From a bacterium (GTDB taxonomy: Bacteria > Krumholzibacteriota > Krumholzibacteriia > LZORAL124-64-63), in NCBI GenBank assembly GCA_003353795.1, contig PIVY01000024.1, positions 1 through 38,408 on the forward strand: a stretch of DNA of 38,408 nt. The letters run 5' to 3'. The notes beneath the pieces are model-generated. The model saw only the letters and a list, made by a program, of their open reading frames with translations, did not search any database and had not been told where the DNA came from. A program made the translations under genes and the position numbers. Shown piece after piece: positions 22,677-31,300 of the stretch (positions within the stretch are counted from its first letter, which is position 1; every line of letters starts with the position of its first letter).

Positions 22677-24533
22677 TCAATCGGTGGATTCGGGGAAGGG
22701 GCGGTGGTGGAGGCGGCCGCCATTGTCGAGGACGAAGAGGCCCTGGTCGGGGTGGCCCCAGACGTTCTCGAGGTACTGGCCGTCGATGTCGAGGTCGATC
22801 TCGACCCAGTTCCGGTCGACGATCTGCATGAGGGTATTGCCATACCACCAGTAGAGGTCGCCCGGGCGGACCTCGCAGAACTGGTTGCCGAAGAGCGGCC
22901 AGACGCGATTGGTGGTGTGGGTGAGGCGGATCAGCAACCCGTCGCGGAGGATGGCCGTGTAGCGTCCCTCCAGTTCGCGGAGAAACACGTAGACGTCGTT
23001 GGACCAGGGGCTGACGTGGAACTCCTCGACGCGGATGGATTCGTCGCCGAGGACGTGCTCCCATTGGCCGTCGACGAGACGGCGCAGACGGCGGTCGTCG
23101 GTCAGGCGGTAGACCCGGTTCTCTTCGCGACCTTCCAGCCTCACGACCCAGGTATCCAGGCTGTCGGTCTGGCTCCATTGGCCGTCGGCGAGAGTCCATT
23201 CGTGAATCCAGTCGTCGTACATCAGCGCGGCGTCCCGGCCATCGGTCCACAGATGGCGGATGACCGCCGGGGCCTCGGGGAGGGATTCCCAGGTCGCGTC
23301 GGGGCGGCGCACGGCGATCTCCTCGGGCTGCCGACGCCAGGTCACCAGGGATCCGTCCGGTAGCATGGCCAGATTCGAATCGTAGCTCATGGCAGGTTGA
23401 TGCTCGGTCCTCCAGGACCCGTTCTCGCGAATCAGCAGTTCATTGGACCGTGTGCTCAGGAAGACGAGTTCGGCCGTGCCGGTGACGGCGCCTCCGAGGC
23501 GGGGAGTGGTGCCCGGGATCAACGGTTGCCAGGTCACGTTGAGGTCGTCGTTCCAGACGCCGCGCAGAAACGCACCGTTGTCTCCCGCGGCGAAGATCAC
23601 CGGGCTCGACGGGCGGAGCAGTTCCGGAATCGCCAGAGCATTGAGGTTCACACCCGAGTCGAAGTCCACAGCGGTGGGTTGGCAGTCGTCGAGCATCGCG
23701 ACCAGGGATCGGGAGAAGCCCGCCACCGGGACGCGGGCATCGACGATCGCTTCGGCCCCGCTCCAGCCGGATCCAAGTGGCGCGTCGGGGCACAGGGAGT
23801 AGGGCTCGCCGGTATCATCGAAGCCGAACAGCGAACTGTCGTCATCGTCGGGGTTTCGACCCACGGCGATGGCGCCATCGACACTGTAGAAGTAGGTCTG
23901 GCTATCCAACGGAATCCAACGGCTGTTCCGGTAGCGATAGAGTCGGGAATAGGATGCCAGAAGCAAGGGCCCGTCGGGATCGGGTTGCCAGAGGAGGTGG
24001 GGGTACTGTCCGATATCAGCCGGCATGATGGTCGTAGAGGCCCGGTCGCCGACCAGTCGGAGGACCGTGGATTCGAGTTCGCCGTCGATGCGGGTCTGAC
24101 CACCCACGAACACGTCGTCCGGCCCGGCGCACCAGATCGTCGAGAGCATGATGATGGGGTCCGGCCCCTCGAAGACCACGCGCCAGCGGATCCCGTTCCA
24201 GTGCAGGACCTGCCGACCGCCCACGCACCACACGTCGTCTCGAGCGCGGCCGTGCACGGCCACCAGATCCTCGTCCGTGCTCGACTCGACCACCGAGCAG
24301 CGCGCGCCGTCGTAGTGCACGATGGTTCCGTACTCGCCCACGGCCCACATGTCGTCGGCGTCGAGTCCCCAGGCATCGCGGAGGTCGGCGTTGGTGAGGC
24401 TCGGGTAGATCATCGACCACGCGCTCGCCGCGCCGGGATCCACCGGCTGGGTGGGCAACGATCCGCTGTCCGTGCAGGCCAGATTCAGGCTCAGCACAGC
24501 TAGCAACGGCAGCAGGATCGGCAGGCGGCGCAT
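22677..24533 (-). CDS. beta-propeller lipoprotein, tandem paralogue A
   Basis: The product has 618 residues. The signal ends in a lipobox-like LNLAC (Cys20) followed by TDSGSLPTQPVDP. Repeats match paralogue B: DAWGLDADDMWAVGEYGT with IVHYDG, RDDVWCVGGRQVLHWNG, PDDVFVGGQTRID and, at the end, ENVWGHPDQGLFVLDNGG. Overall length and repeat order are the same as in B, so the pair arose by an old tandem duplication. GGGGAG lies 6 bases before the ATG. A good promoter at 24567-24595 makes it the first gene of the run A, B, barrel 3, Ntn hydrolase. Probably an outer-membrane-anchored, ligand-binding propeller. Confidence 0.77.
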   Translation of the reverse strand: MRRLPILLPLLAVLSLNLACTDSGSLPTQPVDPGAASAWSMIYPSLTNADLRDAWGLDADDMWAVGEYGTIVHYDGARCSVVESSTDEDLVAVHGRARDDVWCVGGRQVLHWNGIRWRVVFEGPDPIIMLSTIWCAGPDDVFVGGQTRIDGELESTVLRLVGDRASTTIMPADIGQYPHLLWQPDPDGPLLLASYSRLYRYRNSRWIPLDSQTYFYSVDGAIAVGRNPDDDDSSLFGFDDTGEPYSLCPDAPLGSGWSGAEAIVDARVPVAGFSRSLVAMLDDCQPTAVDFDSGVNLNALAIPELLRPSSPVIFAAGDNGAFLRGVWNDDLNVTWQPLIPGTTPRLGGAVTGTAELVFLSTRSNELLIRENGSWRTEHQPAMSYDSNLAMLPDGSLVTWRRQPEEIAVRRPDATWESLPEAPAVIRHLWTDGRDAALMYDDWIHEWTLADGQWSQTDSLDTWVVRLEGREENRVYRLTDDRRLRRLVDGQWEHVLGDESIRVEEFHVSPWSNDVYVFLRELEGRYTAILRDGLLIRLTHTTNRVWPLFGNQFCEVRPGDLYWWYGNTLMQIVDRNWVEIDLDIDGQYLENVWGHPDQGLFVLDNGGRLHHRPFPESTD

Positions 24534-24566
24534 CGTGTCTCCCCAGGAACACCGGTCACGCCGTCA

Positions 24567-24595
24567 ATGATAGCGTTTTGCCAATCGCCGATCAA
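24567..24595 (-). promoter_or_regulatory. sigma70-type promoter of the lipoprotein-barrel-Ntn hydrolase operon
   Basis: On the minus strand TTGATC (24590-24595) and TATCAT (24567-24572) are exactly 17 bases apart, about 27 bases from the expected start point to the ATG at 24533. The -35 overlaps the stop codon of the YfcC-type transporter, so the downstream genes need not depend on transporter transcription. Confidence 0.6.
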
Positions 24596-26043
24596 CGATA
24601 CCCGGTCACCACCGCGATCACGAGGAACACCACCGACAGCAGGATCAACATGCCGAACAAGGGCAGCATGAACCGCAACCACCGCCCGTACGGCACCTTG
24701 GACAGACCCAGCATGGCCATGAGGATGCCGCTGGTGGGGATCACCGTGTTGGAGAAGCCGTCGCCGCAGGTGAAGGCGAACACGGCGGTCTGGCGGGTGA
24801 CGCCGATGATGTCGGCCAGGGGCGCCATGAGCGGCATGGACACCGCCGCCTGGCCCGAGCCGCTGGGGATGAAGAGGTTGAGGGTGGACTCGAAGCCCAG
24901 CATGCCCACCACCGCCACGTAGCGCGGCACCTGCTCGAGCATGCTGGCGGCGCCGTGAACGATGGTGTCGATGATGAGCCCGTCCTGCAGCACGACGGCG
25001 ATTCCACGCGCGAAACCGACGACGAGGGCGGCCACCACCATCTCCTCGCAGCCCTTGACGAAGGCCTTCGCGCTGTCGGCCAGCGAGAGGCGGCCGAGCA
25101 CCGCGGCCACGATGCCCAGGAGCAGGAAGCCGCCGCCCATCTCGGCCATCCACCAGTGATAGCGTTGTACGGCGAAGACGATGAAGGCGAAGAGCACGGC
25201 GCCGGTGATGATGATGGCGAGGTGGCGGCCGGTGAAGTGCTTGCCCGCTTCAGCCGCGTCACCCGCGTCGATGTCCTGCCAGGCCTCGGGGACGTCGGCG
25301 ATGAAGCTGTTGGCGCGGTCGGCCTTCACGCGGGCGCCGTAGCGCAGGAGGTAGATCACGGCGACGGCGAGGGCGCAGACCAGGAACACCAGGCGCAGGC
25401 CCATGCCCGAGTGCAGCGGCAGTTCGGCGATGCCCTGGGCGACGCTCACGGTGAAGGGGTTGGTGGTGCTCGCCGCGAATCCCACCTGGCTGGCGATCTC
25501 CACCATGGCCATGCCGTAGAGCGCGTCGTAGCCGAGGCGTCTTGCCACCAGCACGAACACCGGCACCAGGGGGATGAACTCCTCGCCCATGCCCAGGGTG
25601 GAACCGCCCACGGCGAAGACGGCCATGACGGCGATGGTGAGCAGGGGGCCGCGATGCTGGAGGCGGTCGACCATGCGGCCCACGGTGGCGGTGATCACGC
25701 CGGTGCGCTGGAGGATGCCGAAGACGCCGCCGATGATGAAGATGAAGAAGATGATGTCGGCGGCTGCTTCCATGCCGCGGGGGATGGCCGACAGGAAGCC
25801 CATGAGGCCGACGGGGGTGGCCTGACCGTCCTGCTCGTCGCCCAGAAGTGCGGCGGCGGCCGAGTAGTTCTTGGGGACGGACTCGTAGGTGCCCGGCACG
25901 ACCAGGTTGCGGGTGAGGCCGTCGAAGGTGCGTTCTTCGCGCTGGAATTCGCCGCTCGGGACGATCCAGGTGGCGACCGAGCAGACGAGGATCACCAGGG
26001 CCAGGAGGACGAAGACGTGGGGGACGCGGAGGCGGGGTTTCAA
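24592..26043 (-). CDS. yfcC: YfcC/DcuC-family (C4-dicarboxylate / basic amino acid carrier-like) transporter
   Basis: The product has 483 residues with about 12 membrane helices. The N-terminus has the family pattern of a first helix followed by TWIVPSGEFQREE, and later motifs include GGSTLGMGEEFIPLVPVFV, VGFAASTTNPFTVSVAQGIA and, near the end, IPSGSGQAAVSMPLMAPLAD and CGDGFSNTVIPTSG. These are the hallmark loops of YfcC / ArcD-like secondary carriers. The substrate is unknown: family members are annotated for dicarboxylates, arginine/ornithine or peptides without proof for most. The start is TTG (26041-26043) with GGAG 7 bases upstream and no nearby alternative Met. It lies between the beta-helix gene upstream and the propeller lipoprotein genes downstream. 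Confidence 0.88.
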   Translation of the reverse strand: MKPRLRVPHVFVLLALVILVCSVATWIVPSGEFQREERTFDGLTRNLVVPGTYESVPKNYSAAAALLGDEQDGQATPVGLMGFLSAIPRGMEAAADIIFFIFIIGGVFGILQRTGVITATVGRMVDRLQHRGPLLTIAVMAVFAVGGSTLGMGEEFIPLVPVFVLVARRLGYDALYGMAMVEIASQVGFAASTTNPFTVSVAQGIAELPLHSGMGLRLVFLVCALAVAVIYLLRYGARVKADRANSFIADVPEAWQDIDAGDAAEAGKHFTGRHLAIIITGAVLFAFIVFAVQRYHWWMAEMGGGFLLLGIVAAVLGRLSLADSAKAFVKGCEEMVVAALVVGFARGIAVVLQDGLIIDTIVHGAASMLEQVPRYVAVVGMLGFESTLNLFIPSGSGQAAVSMPLMAPLADIIGVTRQTAVFAFTCGDGFSNTVIPTSGILMAMLGLSKVPYGRWLRFMLPLFGMLILLSVVFLVIAVVTGYR

Positions 26044-26147
26044 CGGACGCTCCAGGGGTGTCGGTGAGGGGCGGACGGAGACTTCAATCTAGGGCCACGG
26101 CGGCGGACTGAACAGGATGAATGGGCGGGGCGGGGTCGAGGCGCCTG

Positions 26148-27560
26148 CTACCTGATCAGACTCATCGACCCCGTGGCGGTGACATCGCCGACCCTCAACC
26201 GGTACACGTACACCCCGGAGCTCATCTCGCGCCCACGATCGTCGCGTCCGTGCCAGAAGACGCGGTGGAATCCGGCCGCCTCGAACTCGCCCGTCTTCAG
26301 ACGGCGCACCAGCCTCCCCCGAACATCGAAGACCGCGAGGTGAACCGAGCTGGGTTCGGGCAGGCCGTAGCGGATCGTCGTCGCCGGATTGAAGGGGTTC
26401 GGTCGGCACGGAGCGAGCACCACGCGACCCGGTCCATGGATTTCGGATTCCACGGGCGTGAGGTCGTCGCAACCGACGGGCCAGGCTCCGATCAGGCCGC
26501 AACCGGGATCGGACGCCGGCGCACACGGCGAGGTCTCGGCGAGCGTCAGGTCGCCGGCGGAAGCATTGCAGAACTGCGGGTCGAGGGAGATGTTGCCCTG
26601 CTGCCCGAGTTGATCCGCGATGGGCGCGATCCAGTCGCCGCCCGAGTTGTCGTGGAGGTCGGTGCAGGTCAGGGTGGGGACGACGTCCTGGATGGCGAGG
26701 GCCGCGCCCGTGTTGCCGGCGATGATCGTGTTGCTGATCGAGATGTCGGCCATGCCGGCCCAGATGGTCGGGTCGCCCGCGTTGCCGTGGAAGGTGCAGC
26801 CGGTGATGACCTGGATCGAGGGCGCGTAGCCGTCCAGGGACAGGGCGCCGATCCCTTCGGTGCCGTCGTTGCTGGCGAATGTGCAATCGATGATGGTGAG
26901 GTCGGAGCCGTCGAAGGCCATGATGGCGCCGGGCGAGCCATCGCCCAGGTTGTCGATGAACGCGCAGCGAAGCAGCGTGGGCGAAGAAGTACGGCACCAG
27001 ATGGCACCGGGTCCCTCGTTGAACGACGAGTTCTCGCGGAACTCGCAATCGGTGATCCGGGGCGATGAGCGGTACAAGGTGATGGCGCCGTCGCCGTTGG
27101 CGTAGTTGTCCTGGAACAGGCAGTGCTCGATGACGGGATCCGAGTTCATGCAGTTCATGCCGCCGCCGTAGAGAGCGTCGTTGTCGATCAGGGCGCAGTG
27201 GGCGATCCGCGGGGACGAGTCGGTCAAGGTCATGCCCGAATCGAAGGCGTTGGTGATGGTGAAGCCCTCGATGCTGGCCGTGGAGTCGACCGAGGCGCAC
27301 ACGATCCCCGTGCCGGTGCGCCCGCAATCGATGGTCACGCAGTCGGCCTCGCCGCTTTCGCTGCGCAGGACGACACCGGAGACCATGGCGATGTCGTGCT
27401 CGAGGTAGGTGCCGCAGGCAACGAGGACGGTGTCACCTGCCGCCGCCTTGGTGATGCCGGCCTGGATCGAGGGCGCATCAGCCGGAACCCCGATGGTCGC
27501 CGCCCAGGTGGGGGCGGTCAGGAGAACGCAGATCGCGATGGTCGAGGTGGTCGAGCGCAT
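26148..27560 (-). CDS. secreted parallel beta-helix protein with FlgD-like C-terminal sorting domain
   Basis: The product has 470 residues with a signal peptide ending TWA-AT. Residues about 22-340 form a right-handed parallel beta-helix of the pectate-lyase type: PSIQAGITKAAAGDTVLVACG near the start, then turns such as SPRIAHCALIDND, DPVIEHCLFQDNYA, SPRITDCEFREN and SPTLLRCAFIDN. A cysteine-containing linker leads to the C-terminal ~80 residues, which begin CRPNPFNPATTIRYGLP and end with GVYVYRLRVGDVTATGSMSL: an FlgD/T9SS-type-A-like Ig domain. This implies export by a sorting-domain pathway and surface or extracellular location. No catalytic residues are identified. It is divergent from the tetR-type regulator gene, and TATGAT at 27611-27616 may be its -10. 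Confidence 0.87.
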   Translation of the reverse strand: MRSTTSTIAICVLLTAPTWAATIGVPADAPSIQAGITKAAAGDTVLVACGTYLEHDIAMVSGVVLRSESGEADCVTIDCGRTGTGIVCASVDSTASIEGFTITNAFDSGMTLTDSSPRIAHCALIDNDALYGGGMNCMNSDPVIEHCLFQDNYANGDGAITLYRSSPRITDCEFRENSSFNEGPGAIWCRTSSPTLLRCAFIDNLGDGSPGAIMAFDGSDLTIIDCTFASNDGTEGIGALSLDGYAPSIQVITGCTFHGNAGDPTIWAGMADISISNTIIAGNTGAALAIQDVVPTLTCTDLHDNSGGDWIAPIADQLGQQGNISLDPQFCNASAGDLTLAETSPCAPASDPGCGLIGAWPVGCDDLTPVESEIHGPGRVVLAPCRPNPFNPATTIRYGLPEPSSVHLAVFDVRGRLVRRLKTGEFEAAGFHRVFWHGRDDRGREMSSGVYVYRLRVGDVTATGSMSLIR

Positions 27561-27677
27561 GGTGACTCTCTCCGGTGCCGGCGGCGATCGTTGGTTTCTG
27601 AGACGACTGTATCATATCCCGATCACGGCTCGTTGCGGCCCACGAGCAGATCAGGTCAACTGCACCGAAAAAATACC

Positions 27678-27694
27678 TTGACCGATCGTTCCAA
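27678..27694. promoter_or_regulatory. TetR operator candidate 1
   Basis: TTGACCGATCGTTCCAA contains GACCGATCGTTC, an imperfect form of GACYGATCRGTC centred on CGATCG. It overlaps the -35 box of the regulator's own promoter. A more perfect site of the same pattern lies before the permease gene (28324-28341), suggesting that the TetR protein binds both. Confidence 0.5.
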
Positions 27695-27706
27695 GATAAC
27701 TACACT
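27678..27706 (+). promoter_or_regulatory. promoter of the TetR regulator gene (leaderless)
   Basis: TTGACC (27678-27683) and TACACT (27701-27706) are separated by exactly 17 bases. The expected start point is 27713 plus or minus one base, which is the A of the ATG. No Shine-Dalgarno sequence is present, so the mRNA is probably leaderless. Confidence 0.6.
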
Positions 27707-27712
27707 GTCCTC

Positions 27713-28306
27713 ATGGCAACACGTGGACCAAATAAGCAGTTCGATCGGGACCAGGCCCTGGACAGGGCCATGGACCTCTTCTGGACCAAGGGCTACGAGG
27801 CCACGGGAGTGACCGAGTTGCTGACGACCATGGGCATCGGCCGGCAGAGCATGTACGACACCTTCGGCAACAAGCGCGACCTCTTTCTGGAGGCGCTGCG
27901 GGTGTACGGCCAGCAGCGAGTGACCGAGGCCGTCGCGACTCTGCAAGGGTCCGGTTCGCCGCTGGGCAACATCATGCGCGCCCTGGACATGGCCGAGAGA
28001 ATGCTGGGCGAGCACGGTGCCGAGGGTTGCCTCATGGGCAACACCATCGCCGAACTGGGGGGCCGCGACGGCGAGGTCGCCGACGTCGCCCGTCACGGCA
28101 TGGGCCTCATTCGCGGGGCCATTCACGACGCTCTCCAGCGGGCGCGCGAAGCCGGCGAGGTCAGCCTGGAAGCGGACATCGAGGCCCTCGCCGACCTCGT
28201 GATCACCACCGTCCAGGGTTCGCTCCTGCTCTCCAAGGTGAACGAGGATCTGACCATGAGCCGCAGCGCCCTGCGTGGTCTGCGCTCCGCCCTGAAGACA
28301 TGCTGA
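27713..28306 (+). CDS. TetR/AcrR family transcriptional regulator
   Basis: The protein has 197 residues. The N-terminal TetR_N domain is unmistakable: DRDQALDRAMDLFWTKGYEA, then TGVTELLTTMGIGRQSMYDT as the helix-turn-helix and FGNKRDLFLEAL. The C-terminal domain (about 75-195) is an all-helical ligand-binding and dimerisation region containing GAEGCLMGNTIAEL, with a cysteine (in EGC) that also occurs in some redox- or electrophile-sensing members of this branch; sensing is inference. The downstream gene is an RND permease 52 bases away, with a palindromic operator in between. It is most likely the local repressor of the exporter and of itself. Confidence 0.93.
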   Translation: MATRGPNKQFDRDQALDRAMDLFWTKGYEATGVTELLTTMGIGRQSMYDTFGNKRDLFLEALRVYGQQRVTEAVATLQGSGSPLGNIMRALDMAERMLGEHGAEGCLMGNTIAELGGRDGEVADVARHGMGLIRGAIHDALQRAREAGEVSLEADIEALADLVITTVQGSLLLSKVNEDLTMSRSALRGLRSALKTC

Positions 28307-28323
28307 TTTTTTTTGGCCAGAAC

Positions 28324-28341
28324 TTGGACTGATCAGTCCAA
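28324..28341. promoter_or_regulatory. TetR operator candidate 2, before the RND-LolA fusion gene
   Basis: TTGGACTGATCAGTCCAA is a perfect 18-base palindrome between the regulator's stop and the permease start. It shares the core GACYGATCRGTC with the site at 27678-27694. AAGGGAG (28345-28351), the ribosome-binding site, follows it. A T8 tract (28305-28312) precedes it but without a stem. Confidence 0.75.
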
Positions 28342-28358
28342 TAAAAGGGAGATAAGAC

Positions 28359-31300
28359 ATGAGCTCGAACAAGACCACGAAAACGGACGACTGGGCGCTC
28401 CGATTCGCCCAGTGGACGACGTCCCATCGATGGTGGGCCATCGGCCTGACGGTGCTGCTCACCGTGGCCGCGGCCACCGGCATCGGCAAGCTGGAGTTCT
28501 CCAACAACTACCGCGTCTTCTTCTCGCCCGAGAACCCGGATCTGGTGGCCTTCGAGCACTTCCAGGACACCTACACCAAGAACGACAACATCCTCTTCGT
28601 GCTGCAGCCGGCGGAGGGAGAAGTGTTCGAGGGCGAACTGCTGGCCGGGATCGAGTGGCTCACCGCCGCGGCCTGGAAGATTCCCCACGCGATCCGGGTC
28701 GACGCCGTCACCAACTACCAGCACAGCTGGGCCGACGGCGACGACCTCACGGTGGAGGACCTGGTCCGCAACGGCGCCCAGCATTCGCCGGAGTACCTGG
28801 CCGCGCGGCGCGACGTGGCGCTGGCCGAACCGCTCCTGGTGGGCAGCATCCTCGCCGCGGACGCCCGCACCACCGGCATCAACGTCACGCTCCAGTATCC
28901 CGAGCTATCGCTGGAGGAGGTTCCCGCGGCGGTCGGCGAGGCCCGCGCCCTCGCGGCCGAGATGCGCGAGCGCTTTCCCGACCTGACCGTGGCGCTCACC
29001 GGCGTCTCCATGCTCAACAACGCCTTCGCCGAGGCGGGTCAGAAGGATGCGGGCACCCTCATGCCCGGGATGTTCGCCGCCCTGGTCGTGCTCATGTTGA
29101 TCGTGCTGCGTAGCGTCAGCGGCACCCTGGGCACCTTGTTCGTGATCTCCTTCTCGGCGCTGACCGCGCTCGGCGTGGCCGGGCACATGGGCATCAAGCT
29201 GAACCCCATCAACCTGACCGCGCCGGTGATCATCATGACCCTGGGCATCGCCGACTCGGTGCACCTGCTGATCACCGCCCTGCAGCGTCTGCGCGCGGGG
29301 AGCGACAAGCTGGCGGCCATTCGCGAGAGCGTCCGGGTGAACGCCCTGCCGGTGGTCATCACCAGCGTGACCACGGTGATCGGGTTCCTGTCGCTCAACT
29401 TCTCCGACGCGCCGCCATTCCGTGAGCTCGGCAACATCACCGCCATCGGCATCGTGGCCGCCATGATCCACTCGCTGGTGTTCCTGCCGGCTTTCCTGAG
29501 CCTGGTGCGCCTGCGCGCGCCCCGGGGAGCGGCGGGCCGCTCCGGACTACAGGCCGTCATGGGTCGCCTGGCGGACTTCGTCATCCACCGGCACCGTGCG
29601 GTGCTGGCCACCACCGGTGTCCTGGCCCTGGTGCTGATCGCGTCGGTGCCGCTGATCCAGCTCAACGACGAGTTCGTGAAGTACTTCGACCACCGGGTCG
29701 AGTTCCGCGGCGACGCCGAGTGGGCCATGGACAACCTCACCGGCATCTACCTGGTGGAGTTCTCGCTGCCCGCGGCCGGCGAAGGCGGCATCAGCGAGCC
29801 CGAGTATCTCGACGGCCTCGAGCGCTTCACGTCATGGCTGCGCGGCCAGCCGGAAGTCCGCCACGTCTACTCCTACGCCGACGTCATCAAGCGTCTGAAC
29901 CGCAACCTGCACGGCGACGACCCGACGTACCACACGGTGCCCGCCGACCGCGAACTGGCCGCGCAGTACCTGCTCCTCTACGAATTGTCGCTGCCCTACG
30001 GCCTCGACCTCAACGACCGCATCAGCATCGACAAGGACGCCACCCGGGTCACGGCCACCATCAGCGAGATGCCCACCGGCGACATCCGCGCCTTCCTCGA
30101 TCGAGCCCAGGAGTGGCTGGCCGTCGAGGCGCCCGACTACATGCAGACCCGTCCCACCGGCGCCAGCGTCATGTTCTCGTTCATCTCGCAGCGCAACATC
30201 GAGAGCATGCTGCGCGGCAACCTGATGGCCGTGGCGCTGATCGCCGTGGTCATGGTCGGAGCCCTGCGCAGTGTTCGATTGGGTGCGTTGAGTCTGGTGC
30301 CCAACCTGGTGCCGATCCTCATGACCTTCGGCGTCTGGGCCCTGCTCGTGCGCCAGGTCGGCATGGCGGCCGCCACGGTGACCGCCACCTCCCTGGGCAT
30401 CGTGGTCGACGACTCGGTGCACTTCCTCACCAAGTACCTGCGCGCCCGTCGCGAGCAGGGTCTCGACCAGCCCGGCGCCATTCGCTACGCCTTCGAAACC
30501 GTGGGTTCGGCCATGGTCTCCACCACGGTGATCCTGAGCGTCGGCTTCGCCGTGCTCGCCTTTTCCACGTTCCGCATCAACAACCAGATGGGCCTCTTGA
30601 CGAGCATCGCCGTCGTCCTGGCGCTGGCCATCGATCTGCTGCTGCTGCCGGCACTGCTGATGATCGGTCATCGGGTCCGCAAACCGGAGAATAGAAACAT
30701 GAAGCTGAAACTGAGCAAATCCATGGCGGCCATGCTGGTCGTCGTCCTGGCCGGCACGGCCACCCTGCCCGCCATCGCCACGGCTCCCACCGACGATCCC
30801 GTCGCCCGGGGCTTCGCCATCGCCGAGCGCTCCGACTCCAGCGACCGGGGCTTCGGCGACAGCGTGGTCGAGCTGCGCATGATCCTGAGGAACGCCGCCG
30901 GCAGCGAGAGCACCCGCCGGCTGTTGATCAGCACCCTCGAGATCCCCGACATCGATCAAGGCGACAAGAGCCTCGTGCTCTTCGACAGTCCCGCCGACAT
31001 CGAGGGCACGGCGCTCCTCTCGCACGCCCAGATCCTCGACCCCGACGACCAGTGGCTCTACCTGCCGGCGCTGAAGCGGGTCAAACGCATCTCGTCGGTG
31101 AACAAGTCGGGACCGTTCGTGGGCAGCGAGTTCGCCTTCGAGGATTTCACGGCGCTCGAGCTCGGGAAGTACAGCTACCGCTGGCTGGGCGAGGAGGAGC
31201 ACGGCGGGATGCTGTGCGACGTGGTCGAGCGCACGCCGGCCTACGAGCACAGCGGCTACAGCCGGCAGGTCTCGTGGATCGATCAGACCGACCACCAGGT

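Noticed and set aside
19690-22854. A very long open frame (over 1000 codons) on the plus strand, opposite the lipoprotein and barrel genes
   Set aside because: It is the complement of well-supported minus-strand genes with ribosome sites, signal peptides and paralogues. Its translation is biased to Val/Gly/Asp/His with no recognisable domain, as expected from codon bias in high-GC DNA.
28303-28314. T8 tract after the TetR gene as an intrinsic terminator
   Set aside because: No stable stem precedes it, and the palindrome after it is better explained as an operator.
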